Source of the DNA: Antedon mediterranea
Lineage: Eukaryota > Echinodermata > Crinoidea > Comatulida > Antedonidae
Direction: 5' to 3'
Assembly: GCF_964355755.1 (NCBI RefSeq)
Contig: NC_092672.1
Coordinates: forward strand, 13,636,501-13,700,500
Length of the DNA stretch: 64,000 nt
The notes below the pieces were generated by a model that worked only from the letters and a program-made list of their open reading frames with translations, made no database searches and was not told where the DNA came from. Below are positions 1 through 11,214 of this stretch, piece by piece. The translations under genes and the position numbers were made by a program. Positions within the stretch are counted from its first letter, which is position 1, and every line of letters starts with the position of its first letter.

Positions 1-1105
1 TGTGTATGAAACCACATTGTATTCAAATAAATGAAGAATACTAATTCTAATGACAGTTAAGGGCATGGAGAGATATTTATGTGCACAAGATGATCATGGC
101 TTGAATTTTGAGCCAGGCAATGAATTATTGTACGACATGTATTAATGGTACAGTAGGCAAATGGCATGTGGTACTATATGCCATTATTTATGTGGCAACC
201 TCAGGGGAGAGTGTGTATACTAATTTGGTGAATTTTTGTTGTACCAACATTAGGAACTTATACCTTGTATTGAACATGTACAAACTGTATAGTGTATGAT
301 TCAAAGTCATTTTAGTAGCTTACGTGGTAAGTTACAACTGCAATTTATGGTTATAGAATTAAATATAAATTATGAAATAATTGAAATGCCCATCACTTTG
401 GTGGGTAATTATTTTACGTTGAGTTGTACCAGCACATCAAATTTGGTTGTTTAGGGAACTATGAAATATGTTTTGGAACAGTACTTACTACTGTACTTGG
501 TGCAATTTGTGGAATGTGAATTGAGTGTTTGTCATGAACAGAACTGGCTTCTCTTTTTGCTGACTGTTGGTTGTGTCATCTAGCATGTCATCAGGATTAT
601 CTTGAGTGTTGTTATTTTTTTCGTTGTTGTGGACAACGTTTAGACCTTGGACAAGCAGACGCAAGGCTGCTGACTTTTTCTCCCCTGTAAAGTGGTAATG
701 GTTATTGGTATGTAATTTTAAAGTAAACCCTTTTTTATTTAAATAGTGAATAACTAATTCTAAGATATACTAAGGATATTATCAGGTTCTGCAGCAAATC
801 AGTTGTGGCCCTAAACTCAATTGAAAAACATTCACCTGCTACGGCAGTGGTCATGGTGAGTGAGCAGAATAATTAATCCGGATGTTATCTGTGATTGATA
901 ATTTATCCAGATATTTAAATAAATTTTTGGAAAAAAATGTGTGATGTCGTGATAAATATAACAGACATGGTAACTATATTTGGGCATGTCCAATGTTGGC
1001 AACAAATGAAATTTGATAGTGTGGACTAGCTTACAAATTAATTTAGTGCATCTACGAACGTTTTGGGGGCTTTTTACAACTGTATGTAGTGACGTCATCA
1101 TAAAT
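1..1105. other. Unannotated AT-rich sequence
   Basis: I see no convincing gene. Two short open frames (108-299 plus, 832-1101 minus) show no known motif, low-complexity composition and no homology I recognise, so I treat them as chance. No tRNA or other RNA gene was recognised. Confidence 0.5.
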
Positions 1106-1153
1106 AGCGCCCTCTATCGACCGTAGGTGGCGCACTTTATCGTAGAGGGCGCT
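1106..1153. repeat. Short inverted repeat (hairpin) with GCGCCCTCTA arms
   Basis: The arm at 1106-1120 (AGCGCCCTCTATCGA) is nearly the reverse complement of the arm ending at 1153 (TCGTAGAGGGCGCT). A third AGAGGGCG follows at about 1160. Such palindromic GCGCCCTCTA blocks are common in dispersed repeats of marine invertebrates; that is general knowledge, not something shown here. Confidence 0.6.
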
Positions 1154-1200
1154 GTTCATATAGAGGGCGTACTTCACATAGTATTGTTTTTAAGCTGTAG

Positions 1201-1310
1201 TAGGCCTATATCTTAGTATTTGTAATCTTAGGTGTTGGGTCTTAGCTTTCGTGATCTTAGGTCTTAGGGGGTCTGAGCTTTCGTGGTCTGAGCTTTCGTG
1301 ACACCCGGGT
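1201..1310. repeat. Short imperfect direct repeats (CTTAGG / GAGCTTTCGTG)
   Basis: The words TCTTAG and GAGCTTTCGTG recur several times within about 100 bp. GCTTTCGT also occurs near 1938 and its complement near 2030. This could be degenerate repeat sequence or a remnant of a mobile element; I cannot classify it. Confidence 0.4.
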
Positions 1311-1504
1311 TGTCAGGCATACCAACCAGCCGATCGTTTTGGGGTTTGGGTTTATATTTGGTCTAGGCCTAAAATATCATTTATGGCAGAAAAATGTTCA
1401 AATCCCGTACTTGCACCGGCTCCAGACTTATTTTACTCGGTCTTTCGCCGCTTTATACGACGACCCCTTCAATTTCATTTGGATATAATTTAAATCCTTC
1501 TTTA

Positions 1505-1681
1505 TTATGAGGATGGCCCATCTGCTAACGTGTCCGCCATCTCGTTGAACACAGACATCTTGTTGCCGGTGCTTTTACGCCAGTTTTTCACTTCCAACCG
1601 ATCTCTAAACTCAGGGCTTCCCCACAATGAAATAAGGTATTTTACTTCGGTTTCTCGCCAATGCGCACGCTTCGATGACAT
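1505..1681 (-). CDS. Small ORF (58 aa) resembling a Myb/SANT-like DNA-binding domain
   Basis: A complete ATG-to-stop frame of 58 codons. The pattern is W8 with acidic/basic helix residues, an LISLW core (16-20), a basic stretch RDRLEVKNWRK (26-36), then NKMSVFNEMADTLAD (40-54). This follows the three-helix layout of Myb/SANT-like domains, in which spaced tryptophans and an NK...(I/V)...(I/M)A core are typical, as seen in DNA-binding accessory proteins of PIF/Harbinger transposons and in some host factors. The frame stops soon after the domain. It may be a first exon, a truncated copy, or part of a decayed transposon. No transposase is visible nearby. The domain assignment rests on pattern only and is moderately uncertain. 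Confidence 0.4.
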   Translation of the reverse strand: MSSKRAHWRETEVKYLISLWGSPEFRDRLEVKNWRKSTGNKMSVFNEMADTLADGPSS

Positions 1682-1989
1682 TTTAAATTAATTAATATAA
1701 TAATATTAATAATAATAATACTGTATACCTAGTGTAACAACAAACAAAAGGTATGATTTTTTCGCACGTTCACCGATCACAACAAATGGATCAGCTTGGC
1801 TATACGATGAGGAGCACATGTCACGATGTGATGTAGCGATATTGTAATTTGATTGGCTAGATATCTAGCCTAGGTCATATTCATCGATGCGTGACTTTCG
1901 TATTGTAAGCGACGTCCACTGAACTCATACCTTGAGCTTTCGTAGCGTACGAAATATCAGTGTCGTACGAGGTGGCTTCCACTAATCTT

Positions 1990-2062
1990 TTCCTGGTTCA
2001 GACCTATGGACTTGTACCCCGCGTACAATACGAAAGCATAACTCCGTAGGTCTGAACAGGAA
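1990..2062. repeat. Imperfect inverted repeat (CCTGTTCAGACCTA arms)
   Basis: The arm at 1990-2010 (TTCCTGGTTCAGACCTATGGA) is close to the reverse complement of 2043-2062 (TCCGTAGGTCTGAACAGGAA), with a loop of about 30 bp that contains GTAC/CGTAC words. It could be a hairpin or one end of a decayed element. Confidence 0.55.
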
Positions 2063-2363
2063 GTTGTAACTTCATTTATTCATTAAACAGATGATTGCAT
2101 TTAACACATTTATGCTTCATACACAATAACCCAACACTGAAAAATATCACATCTCCAAATTGCAGTGCATATTATAAGGGAAAACAAATAATATAAGGTT
2201 GTTTATAAATGTTGAAGAAATAGCAAAGATCAGGGAACGGAAACTGTAAATTAATTAAGTAGCATTGTATTGCATTGAAATAAGATTGCATTACTAAGGA
2301 CAAATGCACTTGGTCCGAATTGTTCTCAATAATAGCATAATGAAACAATCCAATAACTCTGAT

Positions 2364-4893
2364 TAGCCTTAAGAAAAACATCACTCCAGATGTTAACCGA
2401 CAAGATATAACCACCCTCATACCTTTAATAAACCCATTAATCCTGACATAAACCTCCAAGATCTAACCACCCTCCTGTAAAACGCCTGACGTTTATACCC
2501 TTAAAAAAAAAACATCACTCCAGATGTAAACCGCCAAGATCTGAACACCCTCATGTACAACGCCTGATGTGTATAACCTGAAAAAAAAACATCACTCCAG
2601 ATGTAAACCGCCAAGATCTAACGACCCTCATGCGAAACGGCTGACGTGTATACCCATAAAAAAAAAACATCACTCCAGATGTAAACCGTCAAGATCTGAA
2701 CACCCTCATGTACAATGCCTGATGTGTATAACCTACAAAAAAAACATCACTCCAGATGTTAACCGCCAAGATCTAACGACCCTCATGTAAAACGGCTGCC
2801 CTCATGCAAAACGCCTGACGTGTATACCTTTAAAAAAAAACAATAAACCTGACATAAAACGGCAAGATCTAACTACCCTTCTGTGAAATGCCTGACGTGT
2901 ATACCCATAAAAAAAACATCACTCCAGTTGTAAACCGCCAAGATCTGAACACCCTCATGTACAACGCATGACGTGCCAGTAAACGCCTGACGGTTATAGC
3001 CTTAAAAAAAACATCACTCCAGATGTTAACCGACAAGATATAACCACCCTCATACCTTTAATAAAACCCATTAATCCTGACATAAACCGCCAAGATCTAA
3101 CCACCCTCCTGTAAAACGCCTGACGTTTATACCCTTTAAAAAAAAACATCACTCCAGATGTAAACCGCCAAGATCTGAACACCCTCATGTACAACGCCTG
3201 ATGTGTATAACCTGAAAAAAAAACATCACTCCAGATGTAAACCGCCAAGATCTAACGACCCTCATGCGAAACGCCTGACGTGTATACCCATAAAAAAACA
3301 TCACTCCAGATGTAAACCGTCAAGATCTGAACACCCTCATGTACAATGCCTGATGTGTATAACCTAAAAAAAAAACATCACTCCAGATGTTAACCGCCAA
3401 GATCTAACGACCCTCATGTAAAACGGCTGCCCTCATGCAAAACGCCTGACGTGTATACCTTTAAAAAAAAACCAATAAACCTGACATAAAACGGCAAGAT
3501 CTAACCACCCTCCTGTGAAATGCCTGACGTGTATACCCATAAAAAAAACATCACTCCAGTTGTAAACCGCCAAGATCTGAACACCCTCCTGTACAACGCA
3601 TGACGTGCCAGATGTAAACCGGCAAGATCTAACCACTCTCATGTAAAACGCCTGACATTTATACCCTTTAAAAAAAACATCACTCCAGATGTAATCCACC
3701 AAGATTTAACCACCCTCATGTAAAACGCCTGACGTGTATAACCTTAAAAAAAACATTACTCCCTATGTAAACCGCCAAGATCTGACCACGCACTGTCATG
3801 TAAAACGCCTGACGTGTATAACCTAAGAAATACATCACTCCAGATGTAAACCGGCAAGATTAAACCACCCTCATGTGAAACGACTGACGTGTATACCTTT
3901 AAAAAAACCCATCCCTCATGTAAAACGCCTGACGTGTATAACCTAAGAAATACATCACTCCAGATGTAAACCGGCAAGATTAAACCACCCTCATGTGAAA
4001 CGACTGACGTGTATACCTTTAAAAAAAACCCATCCCTTATGTAAAACGCCTGACGTGTATACCTTTAAAAAAAACCATTAAACCTGACATAAACCGCCAA
4101 GATCTAACTACCCTCCTGGGAAATGCCTGACGTGTATACCCATAAAAAAAACATCACTCCAGATGTAAACCGCCAAGATCTGAACACCCTCATGTACAAC
4201 GCCTGATGTGTATAATTACCTAAAAAAAAAACATCACTCCAGATGTAAACCGCCAAGATGTAACGACCCTCATGTAAAACGCCTGACGTGTATAACCTAT
4301 AAAAAAAACATCACTCCAGATGTAAACCGCCAAGATGTAACGACCCTCATGTAAAACGCCTGATGTGTATAACCTAAAAAAAAAACATCACTCCAGATGT
4401 AAACCGGCAAGATCTAACGACCCTCATGTAAAACGCCTGACGTGTATACCCATAAAAAAAACATCACTCCAGATGTAAACCGCCAAGATCTGAACACCCT
4501 CATGTACAACGCCTGATGTGTATAATTACCTTAAAAAAAAACATCACTCCAGATGTAAACCGCCAAGATCTAACCACCCTCATGTAAAACGCCTGACGTG
4601 TATACCCATAATAAAAACATCACTCCAGATGTAAACCGCCAAGATCTGAACACCCTCATGTACAACGCCTGATGTGTATAATTACCTAAAAAAAAAACAT
4701 CACTCCAGATGTAAACCGCCAAGATGTAACGACCCTCATGTAAAACGCCTGACGTGTATAACCTAAAAAAAAAACATCACTCCAGATGTTAACCGCCAAG
4801 ATGTAACGACCCTCATGTAAAACGCCTGACATGTATAACCTAAAAAAACACATCACTCCAGATGCAAACCGCCAATATCTGACCACCCTCTGC
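2364..4893. repeat. Minisatellite, units of about 77 bp
   Basis: The unit consists of an A-run, then ACATCACTCCAGATGT, AAACCGCCAAGATCT, a variable (G)AACACCCTCATGT(A)AAACGCCTGA segment and CGTGTATA. More than 30 units follow one another with length variation from 70 to 85 bp, caused mainly by the A-run and by losses inside units. A higher-order duplication is visible: the block starting at 2364 recurs from 2997 (offset 633 bp) with the same order of variant units. Several open frames on both strands (for example 2994-3248 minus and 2569-2790 plus) are by-products of the repeat and are not called as genes. Confidence 0.93.
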
Positions 4894-5129
4894 AAACTGA
4901 TAAGAAAGTGGTTATTTTCAACAAGCTAACACAAAGAAAATAGTCCAGGAGTATTAGACAAAAAAAGGGCCAAAGGTAGAAATAAATATGCTAAAGCTGA
5001 ATTTTTCAGGATAGGTCCCCAATGTTGTCTGGAACAACATACTAAAAGTCCCCGGGTTTCCCCGTTGTGCTTCAACCTGATTGGGCCATTTTTGAAAATG
5101 GCGGCCATCTTAACATTATTTACCATATT

Positions 5130-6060
5130 TTGACAACCAGTAGGTGTAAGTAAACAATTTTGGTGTCAAAATACTCAGAAGACCAATATTTATATTCACT
5201 GTAATGGATAAGTTTTTAAAAAAATGACCGGAAATGCCTGTTTTGACCATAAATTTGGATTATCTCAATATCTCATCAACGACTGGCCGTAGAGAGTTCA
5301 AAGTTGTCCCAAATTATTCAGATTGCCCAACTTTCTATTCACTCTAATGAAAGAAAAATACTAAATTCCTTTAGAAACCTTCTATTCTGACCTTTGAACT
5401 ATTGACCTAAGCATATTTTAATTTTATAGACATCTTGGTGATCGATAGAAGTACATAAGCGAAATTGGTGTCAAAATACTCAGAAGACCCATATTTATAT
5501 TCATTATAATGGAAAAGTTTTTTAAAAAATGACAGGAAATGCATGTTTTGAACTTTGACCCTAAATTTGGATTATCTCAATATCTCATCAACGACTGGCC
5601 GTAGAGACTTCAAAGTTGTCCCAAATTATTCGGAATGCCCAACTTTCTATTTATACTTTAATGAAAGAAAAATACCAAAAACCTTTAGAAACCTTCTATT
5701 TTGACCGTTGAATTAACTATTGACGTAGGCATATTTATTTTTATAGACATCTTGGTGATCGATAGGATACGAAATTGGTTTCAAAATTTATAACTTTGAT
5801 CCTAAATTTGGGTTATCTCAATACCGCATCAACTGCTGGCCGTAGAGACTTCAAAATTGTCCTAAATTAAGCAGTGTGCCCAACTCTCTATTCACTGTAG
5901 TTAAAGAAAAATACTAAAAGCCTTTTGAAACCACCTATTTTGCCATTTGAACTATTGATCTGGACAATACAATTTTTATATCATAATTATATAGAAATCT
6001 TGGTGATCGATAGGAATACATAAGCGAATTTGTTGTCAAAATATTCCAAAACACCCATGT
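5130..6060. repeat. Diverged tandem repeat, units of about 305 bp
   Basis: The segment beginning TGGTGTCAAAATACTCAGAA at 5161 recurs at 5466, then in shorter or more diverged form at about 5776 and 6031. Each unit also carries CTTTAGAAACC, CATCTTGGTGATCGATAG and GGATTATCTCAATA blocks. The units have drifted by substitutions and deletions. The sequence is noncoding. Confidence 0.85.
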
Positions 6061-6840
6061 TTTTTTACCTTTGACTTTAATCACTACATTATAATTTAAT
6101 AATTTAAGTCCCAAATAGTATGATGGACATATCATACCATTCATCATGCCATGAGATGTCAAATTTATCTGAAACAGCCTAGAAAAAGTGTCCGATGGAC
6201 GAATAATAATATTCATCAATATAGATATGAGGCCATAATTTCAGGTATCAAAGGGTCACAATGTGTCATTTGACAAATCACCTAAATAATAAAATACAAT
6301 ATGAAACTCTTACAAATCTATCAAGATGGATTATAAAGAAATTGTCACTGTAAAGTTGTTATGGTCTTCAACAGATTTTCATGCCCTTATTTTATTAACC
6401 ATCATAATTATAGTCCTGAAGTATTTTCGATTTTTAGAGAATTTTGATTAGAAAAAATACCGTAGAGAAAAATGTTCACATCTTAAAGATAAATGCAATA
6501 ATTCTTTTAAAATTAAATTGCATCATATCAGATAAGAATCGGAGGTATGACTAGAGCCTAAAATGAGACTTAGACTGAGACCTTGATAAATGGTTGGGTG
6601 GGTGACTATGTACAGTGTGCAGTTTTAGACAATTTAAAAAAATGTTATAAGATGAATTATGTACTCCAGACCTATATACACAAAGAAATGTAATAGTGCA
6701 GCTCAATTGAAAAAAAAAACCAATTTTACCAATAAGTGTGTGTCAAATCAACCAGTAGTGGTCTCTTTAATAATATTAAATGGCACTGCCGAAGAGGAAC
6801 ATTTCAGAATTGGTATAGCTCCAAAGTTTAAACATGGACA
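6061..6840. other. No recognisable feature
   Basis: AT-rich sequence without a motif I recognise. The open frames here (5935-6219 minus, 6659-6844 plus) look like chance. Confidence 0.4.
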
Positions 6841-7142
6841 TTAGCCATATAGAGAAGGCGTGGCATTTTTTAGAGGACTAATTTCTAACCTTTATTTCAA
6901 GAATAAATAAATAATAAAATTTGTTTGGTTACTAATGATAATTGTGTTGTTAAAGATAATTCTATTGATCTCTTTTTTGACCGTTATAATTGTTTTTGTA
7001 ATAAAATTAGTAAAATTGTATAATTTTGTATTGTTAGATTTTAAGATTTATATATATTTTTATATGGTATAGTTTATTCCATTCTGTAAGGGGCGGGTTT
7101 CCCGCTGTTGAATGAGTTTGAATAAAATAAAATAAAATAAAA
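6841..7142 (+). mobile_element. Possible 3' end of a non-LTR element with (AATAA)n tail
   Basis: An AT-rich stretch leads to GGGGCGGGTTTCCCGCTG followed by four or more copies of AATAA ending near 7142. A short simple-repeat tail after a small GC-rich hairpin is how many LINE and SINE 3' ends look. No upstream coding remnant could be aligned by eye, so the family is unknown. Confidence 0.35.
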
Positions 7143-7454
7143 TGAATAAAAGAAGTGAAAACAGGCTAAAGCCCAAACAGACAGTAAAACGTATCATATA
7201 TATATAGTTTAAAATTGGGGCTTGGTTTGTCTGTTTAGCATCTGAGCAATTTGGAATGAATTTTACCTCTCATGACAATGGCCATACTGATGAATTGTTA
7301 GATTCTGTCTGTCTTTATGTCAACTTAAATTTAACTTTTTGCATCTAAGCCCTCCCTCTGGAGAGCACGGGCTATTGTCGGTTTATACAGGTAAGCTAGG
7401 CACGAAGTAAGACTAATTCTCATTAAAATCTAATGATTAAGGTCAAAGGTCAAA
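7143..7454. other. No recognisable feature
   Basis: Intergenic AT-rich sequence with a TATATATA stretch. I see no coding or RNA signal. Confidence 0.4.
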
Positions 7455-7655
7455 ATACTTTCAATCGCATTAAGAGTAAACAGAAACATGGGTGTTTTGG
7501 AGTATTTTGACACCAAATTCCCTTATGTATTCCTATCGATCAGATCACAAAAATGTCTATACAATTTTGGTATACAATATGACCAGATCAAGGGTTCAAA
7601 GGTCAAAATAGAAGGTTTCTAAAGGAATTTGGTATTTTTCTTTCATTAGAGTGGA
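7455..7655 (-). repeat. Inverted copy of the ~305 bp repeat
   Basis: Read on the minus strand, this segment matches the units at 5340-5500 and 5640-5790. It has the same order of blocks: TCTAATGAAAGAAAAATACC, CTTTAGAAACCTTCTATTTTGACC, then GATCGATAGGAATACATAAG and TGGTGTCAAAATACTCC. It directly abuts the LINE endonuclease fragment and supplies the last roughly 19 codons of that open frame. Confidence 0.8.
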
Positions 7656-8697
7656 TAAGCATATCACTACAAAAGTTTATATATTCAGACACTGTGTCCG
7701 TAAGTTCATTCAGATCATTAGCGTTATTAATAAACATCTCCCAGTCCGTATCATCAAATGCATCTTTTAGGCGTTCCGTTGCTTCCGCTGTCCATTTCTT
7801 TACTTTAATAGTCCTTGGCTTCTCTCGTTTAACTAATGGAATGTATTTCGGGTTTAGTACGATTAAAAAATGATCTCCCAAGCACGGCCACTGGGTTGAA
7901 ACATATGCGTTTTTCACGTTTGTGTAGCAAAGGTCTAATATACTTGTTTCTCGCGTAGGACATGTAACGTGTTGGTAGTAGTACTCGCTTGTCTTCTTCA
8001 ATGATCCGCGATTAAAATCTCCGTTTATGACAACGAATGCATCGGGCGAGGTGGCTTCTATGTCGTACAGTACTTCTGCAATCTCTGTCGATGCATTATT
8101 AACCAGATTTGTTTTGGGAATATATACAGTAACAATGACAACGTGTGAAAATTCCCTGGGTATATAATAGGGGCGTACGCTTACAACAAGAATTTCACAA
8201 TTTGGTGAGCATCTGTGCTTCTTCACGACTGCGTTATTTTGATGACAATATCTTTCGTTGACGTAAATACAGATACCACCACCCCTTTTCTTTCCTGATT
8301 CACATGTTCTGTCTCCCCTCAGTAATTTAAAACCATTAATTTCGATATGAGAATCATCATGCCTATCCTGCAACCATGTTTCAGTGAATGACATTATACT
8401 GGCATCACGGAATTCACGAAAGTATTTCGCGTTCGCTCTAAGTTCGTCCATTTTATTTGATATCGACTGAACATTTCCCATAATAATTGTAGGAATGTAT
8501 GGTCTTGCTTTGCGAGCACGTAAACGTTTCCTAATGCCTCCTGCCTTACCCCGTTTTCTCCGTCTCGCTTCCTTTGGTATGTCCATGGTGGGTCTAGACA
8601 GCGGTTGTCCGCGCACCTTTTGTCCAATGGAATGCAATTCGTTCGATGAATAGCATATCCTAGAGCCTGGGCCAGATCCATAGTATAATGCAGTCAT
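7655..8697 (-). pseudogene. LINE ORF2 fragment: APE-type endonuclease (CR1/Rex1-like)
   Basis: An open frame of 364 codons whose first about 345 residues are the N-terminal part of a LINE ORF2. After a basic linker (RRRKRGKAGG, residues 45-54) come the apurinic-endonuclease motifs: GNVQSISNKMDEL (74-86), TETWL with catalytic Glu (105-109), GGGICIYV (139-146), NGDFNR (225-230), a LDLCYTN block (254-260) and GDH (274-276). This enzyme nicks target DNA for target-primed reverse transcription. No reverse transcriptase follows; the frame runs into the inverted repeat at about 7655, so the copy is broken. The RRKRG..GGIR linker style matches the family of the reverse-transcriptase fragment at 15052-16373, which lies in the opposite orientation. 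The two may be separate copies of one family. Confidence 0.85.
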
Positions 8698-9049
8698 TCA
8701 TCAATAAAAACCACTAAAATATCACCAACTTATCTTGAAATAATATTCACAGTCACTAGGACAATATTACCAATATAAAAAAACTATCATAGACATCATA
8801 AACGTTTAGAAATATACAAAAATACACAAAAATTGCGAGCAGCGTCGACCACACGTGCAGCGAAATAGAAATTCTTGCATGGCAGTACGAAAACCTGCCT
8901 ATGGTTGTACATCATTGTAAATTGTCAACAGACACTGTGCTACAGACAGTGTACCGTGTGTTAAAAGTACAGCATTTATAGCAGACAACAACGTGTATAA
9001 CTTGCTATAGTTTTACAGATAGCACCTATGGACAGTAGCAGAATCGGGT
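8698..9049. other. No recognisable feature between two LINE fragments
   Basis: Upstream (5') flank of the endonuclease fragment on the minus strand; it may hold its 5' untranslated part. No ORF1 or promoter motif is recognisable. Confidence 0.4.
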
Positions 9050-10252
9050 GCACCACCCCATAGAGCCTTAAAAGCCAAATCCCAATCCTGGGCCGGACGT
9101 AAACGCACACACGAAGCCACATGACTGATCCCCTCTAATCTAGCATTAAAAACCTCTTTACTCGATACCTGATGCCAAGCAACTTGTTTCTTGCATAGGA
9201 GCCAATAATCTTGACACAATTTCCCCAGATGGACATATACCATCGGAGGTTCCATATCATGGGGACGGTTGTTATCCCACACCAAAATCCCAAGTCGATG
9301 AAGAACCCGACCTAACCACAAGGCACCAAAGAAAGACCATTCAACCCCTTTGCACACCTGTGACATGGAAGAAATTAGAATACTTTCACATTTCGCCACC
9401 GGATCTAACAGACCCAAGCCACCTTTACTTTTCGGCAAAAATAAGGTCTTCCGTGAAACCATTTCTCTACCACCCTTCCACACGAAGGAGAACATGCACT
9501 TATATATACGCTTGACCAAAGCCATAGGATCAACGTAAACAGGAGCTACATACAACACAATAGGTAACGCTATAGAATTCAGAATCAGGATTCTACCCAT
9601 TACAGACATTTTCCTATTTTTCCATTTTTCAACTGTTGTTTCGAACCGCCCCACAACTTTCTCCCACGTTGCCCGGCCGGGATCTTGAGCTCCAAACTCT
9701 ACCCCGCAAACTTTTAAAGAATTCACAGACCACGGGACTGACTCCACCCCAGGAAGTCAAGATAACCCTCGCCACACACCCCATAACAGACCACATGTTT
9801 TCGAAAGATTAAATCGGGAACCAGAGACTCCCTCCCTTCCGGGAACGCTACATGTTTGGAAGTCACCAAGTCACATATCACGCTACCCAAACGAAGACAA
9901 AGCACTTTTGCCAAAATCTTATAGTAAACATTTAGCAGGGTGATAGGACGCCGGTTCTTTGGGTCTTGGCTATCCCCAGGCTTCTGTAACAGGGTTATAA
10001 GACCAAGCCGTTGCGATTTCGACAAGCTACCGGACTGAAATACTGAAGTATAAACCTCAATTAAGTCGGCGCCAATAAGCGACCAAAATTCCAAATAAAA
10101 TTCCACTGGCAGGCCATCTGACCCAGGTGACTTGTCTTTGGCCATGGAAGAAATAGCTTTCAGTACCTCGGCCGCATCTACAGTTCCTTCCAAAACGTTT
10201 ACCTTTGTTCTTGGAACTTTTTACACCATTCAAGAAGCTTTCTTGCCCGGCG

Positions 10253-10393
10253 ATTTTTTTTTTCGTACATAAGTTGGGGACCCCCTCATAAACGTCACAA
10301 AATAAACATGAATAATTCATCAGTTAAATTTGTTGTTCCGTGTGCACCCAAGCGTATAGCAACAAGAAGTGATTACACAACTGCGATACGATA
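10253..10393 (+). repeat. Left terminal inverted repeat of the DNA element
   Basis: Pairs with 11073-11214. Differences are limited to a few substitutions and one- or two-base indels. Confidence 0.85.
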
Positions 10394-11072
10394 CTTTCTA
10401 CAGTAGGCCTAGGATTATAAGTCAATTCACGTGATTGCCTTCGCGCACTCTTCTTCACACAAAATGTGTCGAGTCGAGGCTAATCGACAGCTAGGCAAGA
10501 CATTAAACCATGGAGGTATATTTTTATACCTCCATGATTAAACTAAGTAGTAATTCATTGGACATAGCCCAAAGAAAGCTTAGAGCCACAAGAATAAAGA
10601 ATGTGTATTATAATTTGTGTACTGTATTTTTTTAATTCTGCTATTTTATTATCAAACAATATGCATGTACTCAAAGGAACTTTAAAAATGCCCGTATATG
10701 AACACATGAGATGGGAAGATTTGACCCACGAGAATAAAAAATGTATTTTTGTGTAATGTTTATTGTTTAATTTTGCTGACTTATTACTCGGATTGTGTCA
10801 TACCAAAGATAACTATCTTTGGTCATACCTAACACACACACGTCACACACACCCCCACACAGCTACTACTAGAATAGACACACATGGGTTTAGAGACTAA
10901 TAATTAGGCCTAATAGTATTAATAGAAACTATAATTTTAACACGTAATTCTTTAGTAATAAATTATATTAAAAACACCATAAACTAAAGGCTGATTATTT
11001 CGACAATCCACACAAAACGCCGCTATCTTCTATGAAATCGCACGCCGCAACAACAGCAGAGATAGGCCTAGA

Positions 11073-11214
11073 ATCGTACCGCACTTGTGTGCTCACTTCT
11101 TGTTGCTATACGCTTGGGTGCACACGGAACAAGAACATTTAACTGATGAATTATTCATGTTTATTTTGTGACGTTTCATGAGGGGGTCCCCAACTTATGT
11201 ACGAAAAAAAAAAT
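11073..11214 (-). repeat. Right terminal inverted repeat of the DNA element
   Basis: Reverse complement of 10253-10393. It shares the GTGTGCACCCAAGCGTATAG block and the outer A/T run. Confidence 0.85.

Larger units (their letters stand above)
10253..11214. mobile_element. Non-autonomous DNA element with ~140 bp terminal inverted repeats
   Basis: A 962-bp element inserted into the ORF2 of copy A. The ends begin A followed by ten T, then CGTACATAAGTTGGGG, and are mirrored exactly at 11214. The inverted match continues, with small indels, to 10393 on the left and 11073 on the right. The interior is AT-rich and noncoding. It contains a perfect hairpin at 10509-10536 (12-bp arms, CATGGAGGTATA) and another near 10803-10824, plus a loose internal duplication. 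CG lies at both borders, which could be a 2-bp duplication or part of the inverted repeat. The superfamily is not determined. Confidence 0.85.

Noticed and set aside
1240-2040. GCTTTCGT / ACGAAAGC words as terminal inverted repeats of an element around the SANT-like frame
   Set aside because: The words are short, occur several times inside the interval, and have no matching flanks.
2364-4893. Possible CRISPR-like array
   Set aside because: The repeats are adjoining units with internal drift and no unique spacers, and the genome is eukaryotic.
2569-4895. Several frames of 66-89 residues in the minisatellite
   Set aside because: Their peptides simply repeat with the DNA period, and they occur on both strands without start context or conservation.
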